A stretch of 36,162 nucleotides of DNA, taken from Phycisphaerae bacterium. Its GTDB lineage: Bacteria > Planctomycetota > Phycisphaerae > UBA1845. Shown piece after piece: positions 17,838-24,651 of the stretch. The stretch spans positions 1-36,162 of the forward strand of contig JAFGJQ010000354.1 in NCBI GenBank assembly GCA_016929015.1, read 5' to 3'. The notes under the pieces were generated by a model that saw nothing but the letters and a program-made list of their open reading frames with translations, ran no database searches and was not told where the DNA came from. Made by a program: the position numbers and the translations under genes. Within the stretch, counting starts at the first letter, position 1. The number at the start of each line of letters is the position of its first letter.

Positions 17838-18401
17838 CTATGGGTGCGGGTCCATCGACTCGAGCCGCGTTGATTGGTTGCCGAGGGTGATCAGGAGTTC
17901 CACGGCGATGAGGGGAGCGCCCAGGTCGGGTGCCGGGCTTTCCAGGACATCCAGCAACGGCTCGAGCAGGTCCGCCAACTCGCCTTGGCTTAGGCTGCGT
18001 AGCACGTGGTGGGCTCCTTCCCGAAGCCACACGGATTCACCACGATCGCGCAGCGCCTCACACAGCGGGACCAGGCTGGCGCGCTCGAGGCCGGCCAGGG
18101 CGACGGCAGCGAGCCAGCGCACGTCGATGTCGCGATCCTCCAGGGCCTTCACGAGGGCCGGTGCCGCCAGCGGTGTATGCAGTTCCGTCAGAGCCTTGGC
18201 GGCCTCCCACCGTAAGAGCGGCTGCGGGGATGACAGTGCCTTGATGAGTGCGGGCGCTGCGGCCTCGCCGATGGCCACCAGGGCGCGACGGGCGCGCTGT
18301 CGTTGCCCGGCATCCTGGCCGCCGAGAACAGACATCGATTCCTCGACGGCTCGCTGGCGGGACTTCTCCGCTCCATCTATCGCAAGGTGTTTGGTTGACA
18401 T
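17838..18401 (-). CDS. HEAT-repeat protein
   Basis: 187 residues, cytoplasmic, without signal or membrane segments. Repeats of about 31-35 residues run from about 34 to 175, for example ARRALVAIGEAAAPALIKAL, LLRWEAAKALTEL and DVRWLAAVALAGL. HEAT solenoids bind partner proteins and have no catalytic role of their own. AAAGGAGAG lies just before the ATG. It is the first gene of an operon with the proton pump, so it may be an assembly or regulatory partner of that ATPase; this is inference from linkage. Confidence 0.8.
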   Translation of the reverse strand: MSTKHLAIDGAEKSRQRAVEESMSVLGGQDAGQRQRARRALVAIGEAAAPALIKALSSPQPLLRWEAAKALTELHTPLAAPALVKALEDRDIDVRWLAAVALAGLERASLVPLCEALRDRGESVWLREGAHHVLRSLSQGELADLLEPLLDVLESPAPDLGAPLIAVELLITLGNQSTRLESMDPHP

Positions 18402-18508
18402 CGGTTTCTCTCCTTTCCGTCAAAGGTTGAGGCAAGACTGAGCGAGCGAGGCCGGGACAACGCAGAACCGAGCAAGCGTTCCCGTCCATCCGGCGGCCTC
18501 GGGTCGGG

Positions 18509-18532
18509 GCCTCTACTGATAAGCATAGAGGC
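18509..18532. other. Inverted repeat across the start of the HEAT/ATPase transcript
   Basis: GCCTCTA (18509-18515) and TAGAGGC (18526-18532) form a perfect 7-bp inverted repeat with a 10-nt loop. It covers the -10 hexamer (18522-18527) and the expected RNA start. It could be a repressor site layered on the activator box, or chance. It is not shared with the other two box promoters. Confidence 0.35.
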
Positions 18533-18575
18533 GGCATCTGAGGTGCGGCTGAAATGCAGATAAGGCTTTCCTCAG
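18522..18575 (-). promoter_or_regulatory. Four-repeat activator box and promoter, HEAT/ATPase operon
   Basis: Read on the minus strand, four 11-bp units begin CTGAG (18575), CTTAT (18564), TTCAG (18553) and CTCAG (18542); four bases later comes TATGCT (18527-18522). There is no separate -35; units 3-4 cover its place, as in PhoB-type activated promoters. It shares GCATTTCAG and exact spacing with boxes before htrA and the VOC gene. The leader to the HEAT gene is about 115 nt. The likely activator is the OmpR-family regulator at 23673-24356 (inference). Confidence 0.72.
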
Positions 18576-18639
18576 GCGTATTCGGCAGGCGACCGAGAGT
18601 GCGACGATTCTTCGTTCGTTCTCGTTCCAGCCGGCTGCA

Positions 18640-18678
18640 GCCCGCCCCCGGAAGGCAACACACCTCCCGAGGGCGGGC
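18640..18678 (-). terminator. Hairpin after the HtrA gene
   Basis: GCCCGCCC (18640-18647) and GGGCGGGC (18671-18678) form a perfect 8-bp GC stem 18 bp beyond the stop of the protease gene and before the next box promoter. No T-run follows, so termination strength is uncertain, but the position fits the end of the HtrA transcript. Confidence 0.5.
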
Positions 18679-18695
18679 ACTGGGGCTGGGACGAC

Positions 18696-20204
18696 TCAAT
18701 CCTCTTGTTTTTGCAGCATTACGAACAAGCGATTGTCGCCTGCTTGCACGGCCAGACGCACGCCGGACTTCAGGTCGTGTGTGGCCAGTTCGTGCTGGAA
18801 TTCCCTGGTGTTGTGAACGGGTGTCCCATGGACGTCCACGATGACGTTGCCGGGCTGCATTCCAGCCAGATAGGCGATCCCGTTCGGATCAACCTGCGTC
18901 ACCACGACGCCCTGGACATCCCGATTGATACCGAGCGAGCGGGCTTGATCGGCAGTCAGGTCTTCCACGGTCAATCCCAGATCGTTGGACACGTCGGTTT
19001 CGCCGGCGGCGACGGGCATTCCTTCACGCTGAGTGACCATGATGTGTACCGTCAGCGGCTTTCCTTCCCGAATCAGTTCCACCGCCACTTTTGTGCCGGG
19101 CTCCGTCGCGGCGGCCAGGTTACGCAGTTGGTTCGGGTCATCGGTTTGCGTGTCCCCGAAGCGGACAATGATGTCGCCCGGCTTCAGGCCGGCGTCCCGG
19201 GCGGGACCGTCGGGAAAGACGTCGCCGACCAGTGCTCCTTTCGTGGAATCGTAGCCAAAGGAGCGGGCCATGGTTTCATCGAGGGGCTGAATTGCTATAC
19301 CCAGCCACCCGCGGACAACCTGGCCCTTATGGATCAGGCTGTCCATGATGGACTTCGCCATGTTAATGGGGATAGCGAAGCCCACGCCATTGTTTCCGCC
19401 GTTGTGGCTGGCGATGGCCGTGTTGATTCCAACGACGTTTCCTTCGAGATCCACCAGCGGACCGCCACTGTTGCCCGGGTTGACGGCGGCATCCGTCTGA
19501 ATGAAGTCCTCGTATTCTGCGATGCGGACATTGGAGCGTCCCTTGGCACTCACAATGCCGGCCGTCACGGTGTCGCGCAGTCCGAAGGGGTTGCCGGCGG
19601 CAAGCACCCACTCGCCCACCCGGAGAGCGTCCGAATCGCCGAGCTTGGCCGCCTGCAAGCCCTTCTCATTGACCTGCACCACGGCGAGATCGCTCATGGG
19701 GTCGGTCCCGATCACCTTGGCATGGAGGCCTCGGCCGTTGGCCAGGGTAACCGTGACTTCGTCTGCTCCGGCCACGACATGGTTGTTCGTGAGAATGTAG
19801 CCGTTTGCGTCCACGATCACGCCACTGCCCATGCCCTGCTGAGGGACCATCTCTCGGGGAATACCCTCGTTGAAGAATCGGCGCAGCAGGTCATCATTGA
19901 ACGGCCACGGTACGGCCGACCCGGGTGACGGCAACTCACGTCGTTCCCAATGTTGAGCAGGCTGGAAGTGCTTCACCGCCTTGATCGTGACCACGGACGG
20001 CTGAATCACGTCTGCGGTGTGTTCGAAGGCGATGGACAGCCCGTTTGCGTACCGGATGGCTTCTTCCGGCGTCATGCCGTCCTGCGTGTTTCGCGAGGAA
20101 GCCCAGGTCACTCCTGCACCGCACAGGCAAAGGAGCAGCGCGAGCAACGAAGCGGACAGCAGAACGGACGTCTTGCGAAACTGACTTTGTGTTTGTCTGG
20201 TCAT
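18696..20204 (-). CDS. degQ: HtrA/Deg family periplasmic serine protease
   Basis: 502 residues, trypsin-like protease and chaperone that removes misfolded envelope proteins. An N-terminal hydrophobic segment (about 13-35) is a signal peptide or anchor. The triad is His142 (TNNHVVAG), Asp172 (SDLAVV) and Ser246 (GNSGGPL). Two PDZ domains follow (about 275-385 and 405-495), the DegP/DegQ layout of two PDZ units rather than the DegS layout of one. The gene symbol is by architecture only. AAGGAGGT stands 5 bp before the ATG, a strong start. It is preceded by a box promoter about 390 nt upstream and followed by a GC hairpin. Linked regulation with a sensor kinase recalls CpxAR control of degP in enterics. 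Confidence 0.9.
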   Translation of the reverse strand: MTRQTQSQFRKTSVLLSASLLALLLCLCGAGVTWASSRNTQDGMTPEEAIRYANGLSIAFEHTADVIQPSVVTIKAVKHFQPAQHWERRELPSPGSAVPWPFNDDLLRRFFNEGIPREMVPQQGMGSGVIVDANGYILTNNHVVAGADEVTVTLANGRGLHAKVIGTDPMSDLAVVQVNEKGLQAAKLGDSDALRVGEWVLAAGNPFGLRDTVTAGIVSAKGRSNVRIAEYEDFIQTDAAVNPGNSGGPLVDLEGNVVGINTAIASHNGGNNGVGFAIPINMAKSIMDSLIHKGQVVRGWLGIAIQPLDETMARSFGYDSTKGALVGDVFPDGPARDAGLKPGDIIVRFGDTQTDDPNQLRNLAAATEPGTKVAVELIREGKPLTVHIMVTQREGMPVAAGETDVSNDLGLTVEDLTADQARSLGINRDVQGVVVTQVDPNGIAYLAGMQPGNVIVDVHGTPVHNTREFQHELATHDLKSGVRLAVQAGDNRLFVMLQKQED

Positions 20205-20593
20205 TGGGTACCTCCTTCTTCTGGTGTGTGAACTTCGGTCCTGGTGGCATTATCGATGACCGGGCAACACCCAGGGTTTTTCCGCGCGGCGTTGATGCTC
20301 GCAGAGGCACGTGCGTGCCGCAGGGGATCTCCGGGTCGGCCGGCGGCGGCGTGAACAGAGGCTCTCCATGCTCTCCCTGTGTTTGTTCCGTCGCCGCCGC
20401 CGCGGGCCCGAGTGCCCCAACGGGCACATGCTGGATGGCAGCCGGGAACCGTGGGAGAAATCGGACGTCGGTCACAACGGGTTCCAGGTCTGACCGGCCG
20501 TTTCAACATCCCGGCTGCATTCATCCCGGTATATCGATGGTAAGCGTTTCTCGCGGTCATCGGTTTGGTCCTGAATTCTCTTTTCCACTTCTG
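20205..20593 (-). other. Long untranslated leader of the HtrA gene
   Basis: About 390 nt separate the box promoter (-10 at 20599-20594) from the HtrA start. Minus-strand open frames here look random in composition (Arg/Pro/Gly-rich, no recognisable domain), so I call no gene. A GGCACG/GTGCC stem is possible near 20306-20320. A leader of this length could carry an RNA control element, but I recognise no known riboswitch or thermosensor. Confidence 0.4.
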
Positions 20594-20647
20594 AGAGTAC
20601 GAGCGAGAGCTGAGATGCGACTGAAATGCGGGTAAGCGTTTCTTAAG
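20594..20647 (-). promoter_or_regulatory. Four-repeat activator box and promoter, HtrA gene
   Basis: On the minus strand the units begin CTTAA (20647), CTTAC (20636), TTCAG (20625) and CTCAG (20614), each 11 bp apart, then four bases and TACTCT (20599-20594). Unit 1 with unit 2 reads CTTAAG-N5-CTTACC, resembling the direct repeats of OmpR/PmrA-type sites. Bases between the conserved cores are also shared with the HEAT box (YCGCAYCTCAG). The spacing to the -10 is identical in all three boxes. Confidence 0.72.
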
Positions 20648-20720
20648 ACCGCAGGCAGGTGTGCACGCGCGGCACGCACGCCGCGGGCGGGCCCGGATCC
20701 CGGAGACCCGGAGAGAAGAC

Positions 20721-20732
20721 GGCACGCGTGCC
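20721..20732. other. GC palindrome after pseudo-receiver gene
   Basis: GGCACGCGTGCC is a perfect 12-bp palindrome 24 bp past the pseudo-receiver stop; on the minus strand it is followed by the pyrimidine-rich GTCTTCTCTCC. A second stem (CGCGGC/GCCGCG) lies near 20678-20695. Together they may end the upstream transcript before the HtrA promoter. Confidence 0.35.
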
Positions 20733-20755
20733 GCGGTGTGCGTTGCGATGGTCGA

Positions 20756-21154
20756 TCAGGCGGCCGGGAGTGGAGAGAGCGAAGACGGACCGGCGGGGCG
20801 TACGGATCCCATAATGCAAACGCGAGGAATGGATTGGGTTCGTGCATCGCGGGCAAGCCCGGCTTCCACCTGCTCCACGGTTATGCCGGGCAATGCGCTG
20901 TCCAGGACGACGAGGTCCGGTGTCCATTGAAGTGCCGCCATCAACGCGTGCAGACCATCCGGCGAGACCAGCAAGGCGAAGTCCAGGTGGATGGCCATCC
21001 GGCCGAACACGCGGACCAGAGAATATCGAGCGGTGGCCAGCAGCACGACAGGACAGCCAGCGTTCTCGCCGGCATGCGGGCACTCGTTCCCGTGGCGCGA
21101 TATTCGCGTTTCAGGTGTCACAGCCCGAGGGAGGATCGAACCGATTGCGGTCAT
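20756..21154 (-). CDS. Degenerate response-regulator receiver (pseudo-receiver) protein
   Basis: 132 residues. From about residue 33 the CheY-like pattern is readable: a hydrophobic first strand (CPVVLLATA), a helix and strand, PDLVVLDSALPG with Asp85 at the phosphorylation position, then IPRVCIMGS. The acidic pair normally at the end of strand 1 is absent (LLATARY) and the Lys of the usual KP motif near the end is replaced (RPAG). Phosphotransfer is therefore unlikely to be normal, although Asp85 remains. There is no output domain. Its start overlaps the stop of the 63-residue ORF upstream. It could be a decaying gene or a phosphorylation-independent partner of the nearby two-component system. 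Divergence makes the call tentative. Confidence 0.5.
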   Translation of the reverse strand: MTAIGSILPRAVTPETRISRHGNECPHAGENAGCPVVLLATARYSLVRVFGRMAIHLDFALLVSPDGLHALMAALQWTPDLVVLDSALPGITVEQVEAGLARDARTQSIPRVCIMGSVRPAGPSSLSPLPAA

Positions 21155-21342
21155 GGTTCGCCTCCCGGGCCCTGCCGTGCAGATGGATTCCGAGTCAGGC
21201 GGCGCGAGCGCCGACGGTGGCCGGAGTCGGCGGCATGTCCATGGCCCTCACGCCGGTCGGATTCACATTGCTCGACTTCCACAAAGACGGCAATGAATGT
21301 ACTGCCGAGTTGATGGCGGATGCGATTGGCGTGCTGCAACAT
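21151..21342 (-). CDS. Small ORF, translationally coupled to pseudo-receiver
   Basis: 63 residues, no recognised family. It is supported by AGGAG 7 bp before the ATG and by an ATGA overlap with the next gene. The first 28 residues (for example GSTFIAVFVEVEQ) look like a real strand-helix segment, loosely like the start of a UspA-type domain; the rest is Arg/His/Gly-rich and may be out of frame. It could be a truncated gene start whose remaining job is to couple translation. Confidence 0.4.
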   Translation of the reverse strand: MLQHANRIRHQLGSTFIAVFVEVEQCESDRREGHGHAADSGHRRRSRRLTRNPSARQGPGGEP

Positions 21343-21383
21343 CAGGATTCTCCTGTGCAAAAACCTTGGCCGGATAGATAGCG

Positions 21384-21935
21384 CTACTCCTCTTGAGAAT
21401 TCGTCGGCCGCGATGGATTTCGAGGCGGACTGCGGCAAAGCGGGCAAACGCCGGGTCGTGAAAGACGTGAGCGTCCGTCCACGACTCGAGCGGATTCCGG
21501 GTTCTTCGTATCTACATCATCACGATCCGGCCCACTCTCCGGTCCACCCTCAGACAGTACCTCGATTTTGTAGCCGTTCGGATCGAAGATGTACGTCTGG
21601 TACCGGCCACCGTACCATCGTGGCGGGGTGGCATCCGCACCAGCCGCCAAGGCGCGGCGATAGCGCTGCAACACGTCCTCCGCCCGATCCACCCACAGGC
21701 TCAGGTGATCCATGCCGATCGGCTGGGTTCCGGTGGGGAATCCCTGGATCAGGACGATGGTCACCCCGGCACCCGCGACCCGCGCAGGTGCAGAACAAGT
21801 ACGGACGCTCGACGCGGACGCGGTCGAGGGTCTGGCTTCCAGGCCGAACACTCCGTGGTAGAAGGCTGCGCTTGCCTCGGCGTCGCGGACGCGAAGGGCG
21901 ACACCATGGAATCGAATTGGATGGTCTGAACGCAT
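21384..21935 (-). CDS. VOC (glyoxalase/bleomycin-resistance fold) protein
   Basis: 183 residues from the ATG at 21935; an ATG at 21956 in frame is an alternative, and the longer GTG frame is excluded because it overlaps the promoter box. The VOC fold has paired modules: IRFHGVALRVRDAEASAAFY (about 7-26), then MDHLSLWVD (His near 83) and the C-terminal IEVLSEGG. The first metal-ligand position, usually His in HVALRV, is Gly here, so the metal site is altered or uses the neighbouring His. VOC members include glyoxalases, ring-cleaving dioxygenases and antibiotic-binding proteins; function unassigned. A tail of about 50 residues after the fold ends in a Cys-containing segment. Confidence 0.75.
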   Translation of the reverse strand: MRSDHPIRFHGVALRVRDAEASAAFYHGVFGLEARPSTASASSVRTCSAPARVAGAGVTIVLIQGFPTGTQPIGMDHLSLWVDRAEDVLQRYRRALAAGADATPPRWYGGRYQTYIFDPNGYKIEVLSEGGPESGPDRDDVDTKNPESARVVDGRSRLSRPGVCPLCRSPPRNPSRPTNSQEE

Positions 21936-21975
21936 GCTTCGCCCCGTCTTCTGCATTGTGCGCGTGCCTACCGAC

Positions 21976-22029
21976 AGTATTCGTGGCGGGCCTGATGGGG
22001 GCCTGAAATGCACGTAAGGATTTCTTCAG
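21976..22029 (-). promoter_or_regulatory. Four-repeat activator box and promoter, VOC gene
   Basis: On the minus strand the units begin CTGAA (22029), CTTAC (22018), TTCAG (22007) and ATCAG (21996), 11 bp apart, followed by four bases and AATACT (21981-21976). It lies just downstream of the kinase gene, so the kinase operon and the VOC operon are separate transcripts. Same core and spacing as the other two boxes; unit 4 is the least conserved. Confidence 0.72.
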
Positions 22030-22051
22030 GTTCGTCTTCCGGAGCGAACTA

Positions 22052-22066
22052 GCGGCCGCAGGCCGC
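22052..22066. terminator. Hairpin after sensor kinase gene
   Basis: GCGGCC, a 3-nt loop and GGCCGC form a tight GC hairpin about 80 bp beyond the kinase stop and just before the VOC promoter box. There is no clear T-run on the minus strand, so it is a candidate only. Confidence 0.4.
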
Positions 22067-22144
22067 GAACCAGCGGTTGAGAGGAGGACTTGCCGGGCCG
22101 CGCTCGGCGAGATGGTACGAGCCAACGTCCGAGGCCGCAGTAGG

Positions 22145-23656
22145 TTATGGGTGTTGTAGGTGGCGCGAATCGGATCCGTCGGGCCGCGTGCCGTCCTCCT
22201 GAGCGACCGGCAACATCACTACAAACTGGCCGCCGCCGGCGGGCAGGTTGCCGGCTTCGATCCGGCCCTGGTGAAGCTTGGCGACGCTGTGAGCGATCGA
22301 TAGACCCAGGCCCGTTCCCGGAGGTTTTCCGGCCCTTTCTGCCTGGTAGAAGCGATCGAATATGTGCGAGAGCTCTTCCGCGGGAATGCCAGGTCCATGG
22401 TCACGTACGGTGATCCGTACGACTTCCTCGGCCCGTGATACTTCCAGCTCGATTCGCTCACCAGGCGGCGAGAAGCGGATGGCGTTGCGCAGCAGATTGC
22501 TGACAAGCGACAGCAGCAGTTCCGCGTCGCCGCTCACCTCCGGCTCGTCCATCTCAGCGGTCGGCGAGAAGAGCTTCGGCTCCAGTCTCACCTCGCGCTG
22601 ATCGGCAAATGGCGCGCAGCGTTCCACGGCATCGGTGACTACTTCGTTGACGGACACCCGAACATGGCTCGCCAGTGGCAATCCGGCGTCGGCGCGCGCG
22701 AGCAGCAGCAGACTCTCCACGATCATCGCCAGGTGCCGCATGTCGTCCTGAATGGACGAGATAAAACGATCGTATTCTTCCTGCGGACGAACCTGTCGCG
22801 CCAGCACCTGGGCCTGACCCAGAAGATGGGTGATCGGCGTTTTCAACTCGTGCGCGGCATTGGCGATGAATCGTTCCTGCGCGTCAAAGGCCGCCTGAAG
22901 ACGGCTCAGCATGTCGTTGAGGATGTGAACCATCTCGACGATCTCGTCTCGGCCGGGCGGCACGGGCAGCCGGCGATCCAGGTGCGCGGCGGTCAGGCGC
23001 CGCGCTTCCCGGGCCACACGCCCGATCGGAGCCAGCGAGCGGGCGACGAGCCTCTCGGAGGCCAGGGCTCCGAGCAAGAGTCCGACGGGAACCAGCACGA
23101 GCAGGGTCCGGCGCAGCGCCCTCACGGCGTGTTCAATCGGAGCCGTGCTCACTCCAACCTGGAGGTAAAACGGCGGCATGTTCGCGGGGTGATGATAGAT
23201 TGTGAGCAGGCGCAACGACTGGCCGGGCCCGAGCAGACTCTGGGCGGTGTCGTCAGTCAGTGTTTCCCGGACCACTGGGCGATCGGCCTGCCTGGCGGTC
23301 TCCCGAGCGGCCTCGCTCAACGGCAACGTGATGTCATTCAGATTCGTGGACTGCTCCACGACACTCCCATCCGCTCGCCGAATTTGAAAGACGAATTCGA
23401 GGAAATGGGACGGGCTGATCAGCGGACGCATCCGTGTCATCCGGCTGCCTTCCGGAGCCTCTTCGGCAACCAGTTCGATGGCTTCCACTATGCTCCAGCC
23501 TCCGTCCTCCAGTCGCTGATCGAATTCGCGGCGTAGGAACTGCTCCGCGACGAACAGTACGACCACACCGAGGGCCACAAGCAGTGCCCCGAAAACCGCG
23601 AGGTTGAGGGTGACCAGCCGGAACCGAAGTGAACGGAATGGATTGACCATGCGCAT
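22145..23656 (-). CDS. Membrane sensor histidine kinase
   Basis: 503 residues from the ATG at 23656, which has AGGTGG upstream and begins 16 bp after the regulator stop. Layout: TM1 (about 12-37), a periplasmic sensor of about 140 residues (38-178), TM2 (about 183-203), HAMP (about 204-256), HisKA with phospho-accepting His269 (IANAAHELKTP) and an HATPase domain with N box LLRNAIRFSP, G1 DHGPGIP and G2 GTGLGLSI. All catalytic elements look intact. The N-terminal part resembles the CusS/heavy-metal group of kinases in layout, but no metal-binding cluster is evident in the sensor. Paired with the regulator encoded just upstream. Confidence 0.93.
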   Translation of the reverse strand: MRMVNPFRSLRFRLVTLNLAVFGALLVALGVVVLFVAEQFLRREFDQRLEDGGWSIVEAIELVAEEAPEGSRMTRMRPLISPSHFLEFVFQIRRADGSVVEQSTNLNDITLPLSEAARETARQADRPVVRETLTDDTAQSLLGPGQSLRLLTIYHHPANMPPFYLQVGVSTAPIEHAVRALRRTLLVLVPVGLLLGALASERLVARSLAPIGRVAREARRLTAAHLDRRLPVPPGRDEIVEMVHILNDMLSRLQAAFDAQERFIANAAHELKTPITHLLGQAQVLARQVRPQEEYDRFISSIQDDMRHLAMIVESLLLLARADAGLPLASHVRVSVNEVVTDAVERCAPFADQREVRLEPKLFSPTAEMDEPEVSGDAELLLSLVSNLLRNAIRFSPPGERIELEVSRAEEVVRITVRDHGPGIPAEELSHIFDRFYQAERAGKPPGTGLGLSIAHSVAKLHQGRIEAGNLPAGGGQFVVMLPVAQEDGTRPDGSDSRHLQHP

Positions 23657-23672
23657 ACATCCACCTGCAGGG

Positions 23673-24356
23673 TCAGACGTTGGGGTCTTCGTCGCTGAGC
23701 ATGTAGCCGGCCCCGACCACCGTGTGCAGAAGGGGTCGATCGAAGCCCTTATCAATCTTCCGACGCAGTGTCGATACGTACACTTCAATCACGTTGCCGC
23801 TGTACTCGAAGTTCATGTCCCAGACCTGCTGGCCGATGGACGTTTTTGTGAGCACCCGGTTGGGTCGTCGCATGAAGTACTCGAGCAGGGCAAACTCCTT
23901 GGGGGTTACGTGAATCCGCTTGCCAGCCCGGGTCACCTGGCGCTTCAGAAGGTCCATCTCCAGATCCTGGAAACGCAGATTGGAGGCCTCGGTGGGTTGA
24001 CCGCGTCGCAGCAGAGCCTTGATCCGTGCGGCCAGTTCCTCGAACTCGAACGGTTTGACCAGGTAATCATCGGCTCCGGCTTCCAGGCCTTCCACTTTCT
24101 TGCCCGTGGACGAGAGTGCGGTCAACATCAGGATGGGCGTGCCTACGCCGTGCTGCCGGAGATACCGGCAGACCTCGATGCCGCTCGGGCCGGGGAGCAT
24201 GATGTCCAGGATGATCAGGTCGTATTCCCCCGAGCCGGCCTCCAACTGGCCCTTGCGACCGTCGTTCACCACGTCCACGCTATAGCCGAGTTCCTCCAGC
24301 CCCTGACGCACGAAACCCGCGATCGTCGGGTCATCTTCAATTACCAGCAGCCGCAT
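23673..24356 (-). CDS. OmpR/PhoB-family response regulator
   Basis: 227 residues; the ATG at 24356 opens a standard receiver (MRLLVIEDDP). Acidic pair Glu7/Asp8/Asp9, phosphorylation site Asp51, Thr79 and Lys101 are all present. The C-terminal winged helix (about 125-223) has the usual end GFDRPLLHTVVGAGYML. Proteins of this family bind direct repeats spaced about 10-11 bp as dimers and activate promoters lacking a -35. Three such four-repeat sites occur in the next 6 kb, so this is their best candidate binder. Its own promoter has TACAAT at 24397-24392 but no box. Confidence 0.94.
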   Translation of the reverse strand: MRLLVIEDDPTIAGFVRQGLEELGYSVDVVNDGRKGQLEAGSGEYDLIILDIMLPGPSGIEVCRYLRQHGVGTPILMLTALSSTGKKVEGLEAGADDYLVKPFEFEELAARIKALLRRGQPTEASNLRFQDLEMDLLKRQVTRAGKRIHVTPKEFALLEYFMRRPNRVLTKTSIGQQVWDMNFEYSGNVIEVYVSTLRRKIDKGFDRPLLHTVVGAGYMLSDEDPNV

Positions 24357-24431
24357 AACGACACCCCCCTGTTCTTTGGGACGCCCGCGAGATTGTATCC
24401 GCGGGGGCCTTGGAGGTCGCCCCATTCCGTT

Positions 24432-24629
24432 TCACACCCCTCGCGGGCCCCCCAGTCCCGACGCCTGCGGTTGCAGGCTGGTATACAGGAGGCGTCCCCC
24501 AAACAGAAGCAGGCCGAGGGCCAGGCCGCGCAGAATCCATTCCCCGCGCAAGCGGGCGGAGAACCAGGCTCCCAAGGGTGCTCCAAGAACCACGCCAAGG
24601 GCGAGCGCGATCGTCCGCCGTGTTGGGCT
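24432..24629 (-). pseudogene. C-terminal remnant of TauE/SafE (TSUP) permease
   Basis: A 65-codon minus-strand frame with no start codon of its own (a TGA precedes it at 24632-24630) reads as the end of a TSUP sulfite/anion exporter: IALALGVVLGAPLGAW, then SARLRGEWILRGLALGLLL and FGGRLLY. This Gly-rich two-helix pattern is the usual last part of that family. It is too short to work. It lies between the fusion gene stop and the regulator promoter, marking a past deletion or recombination. Nothing else is evident in the 295-bp gap except the regulator -10. Confidence 0.6.
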
Positions 24630-24651
24630 TCATCTGTCAAGCCCGGTGGTC

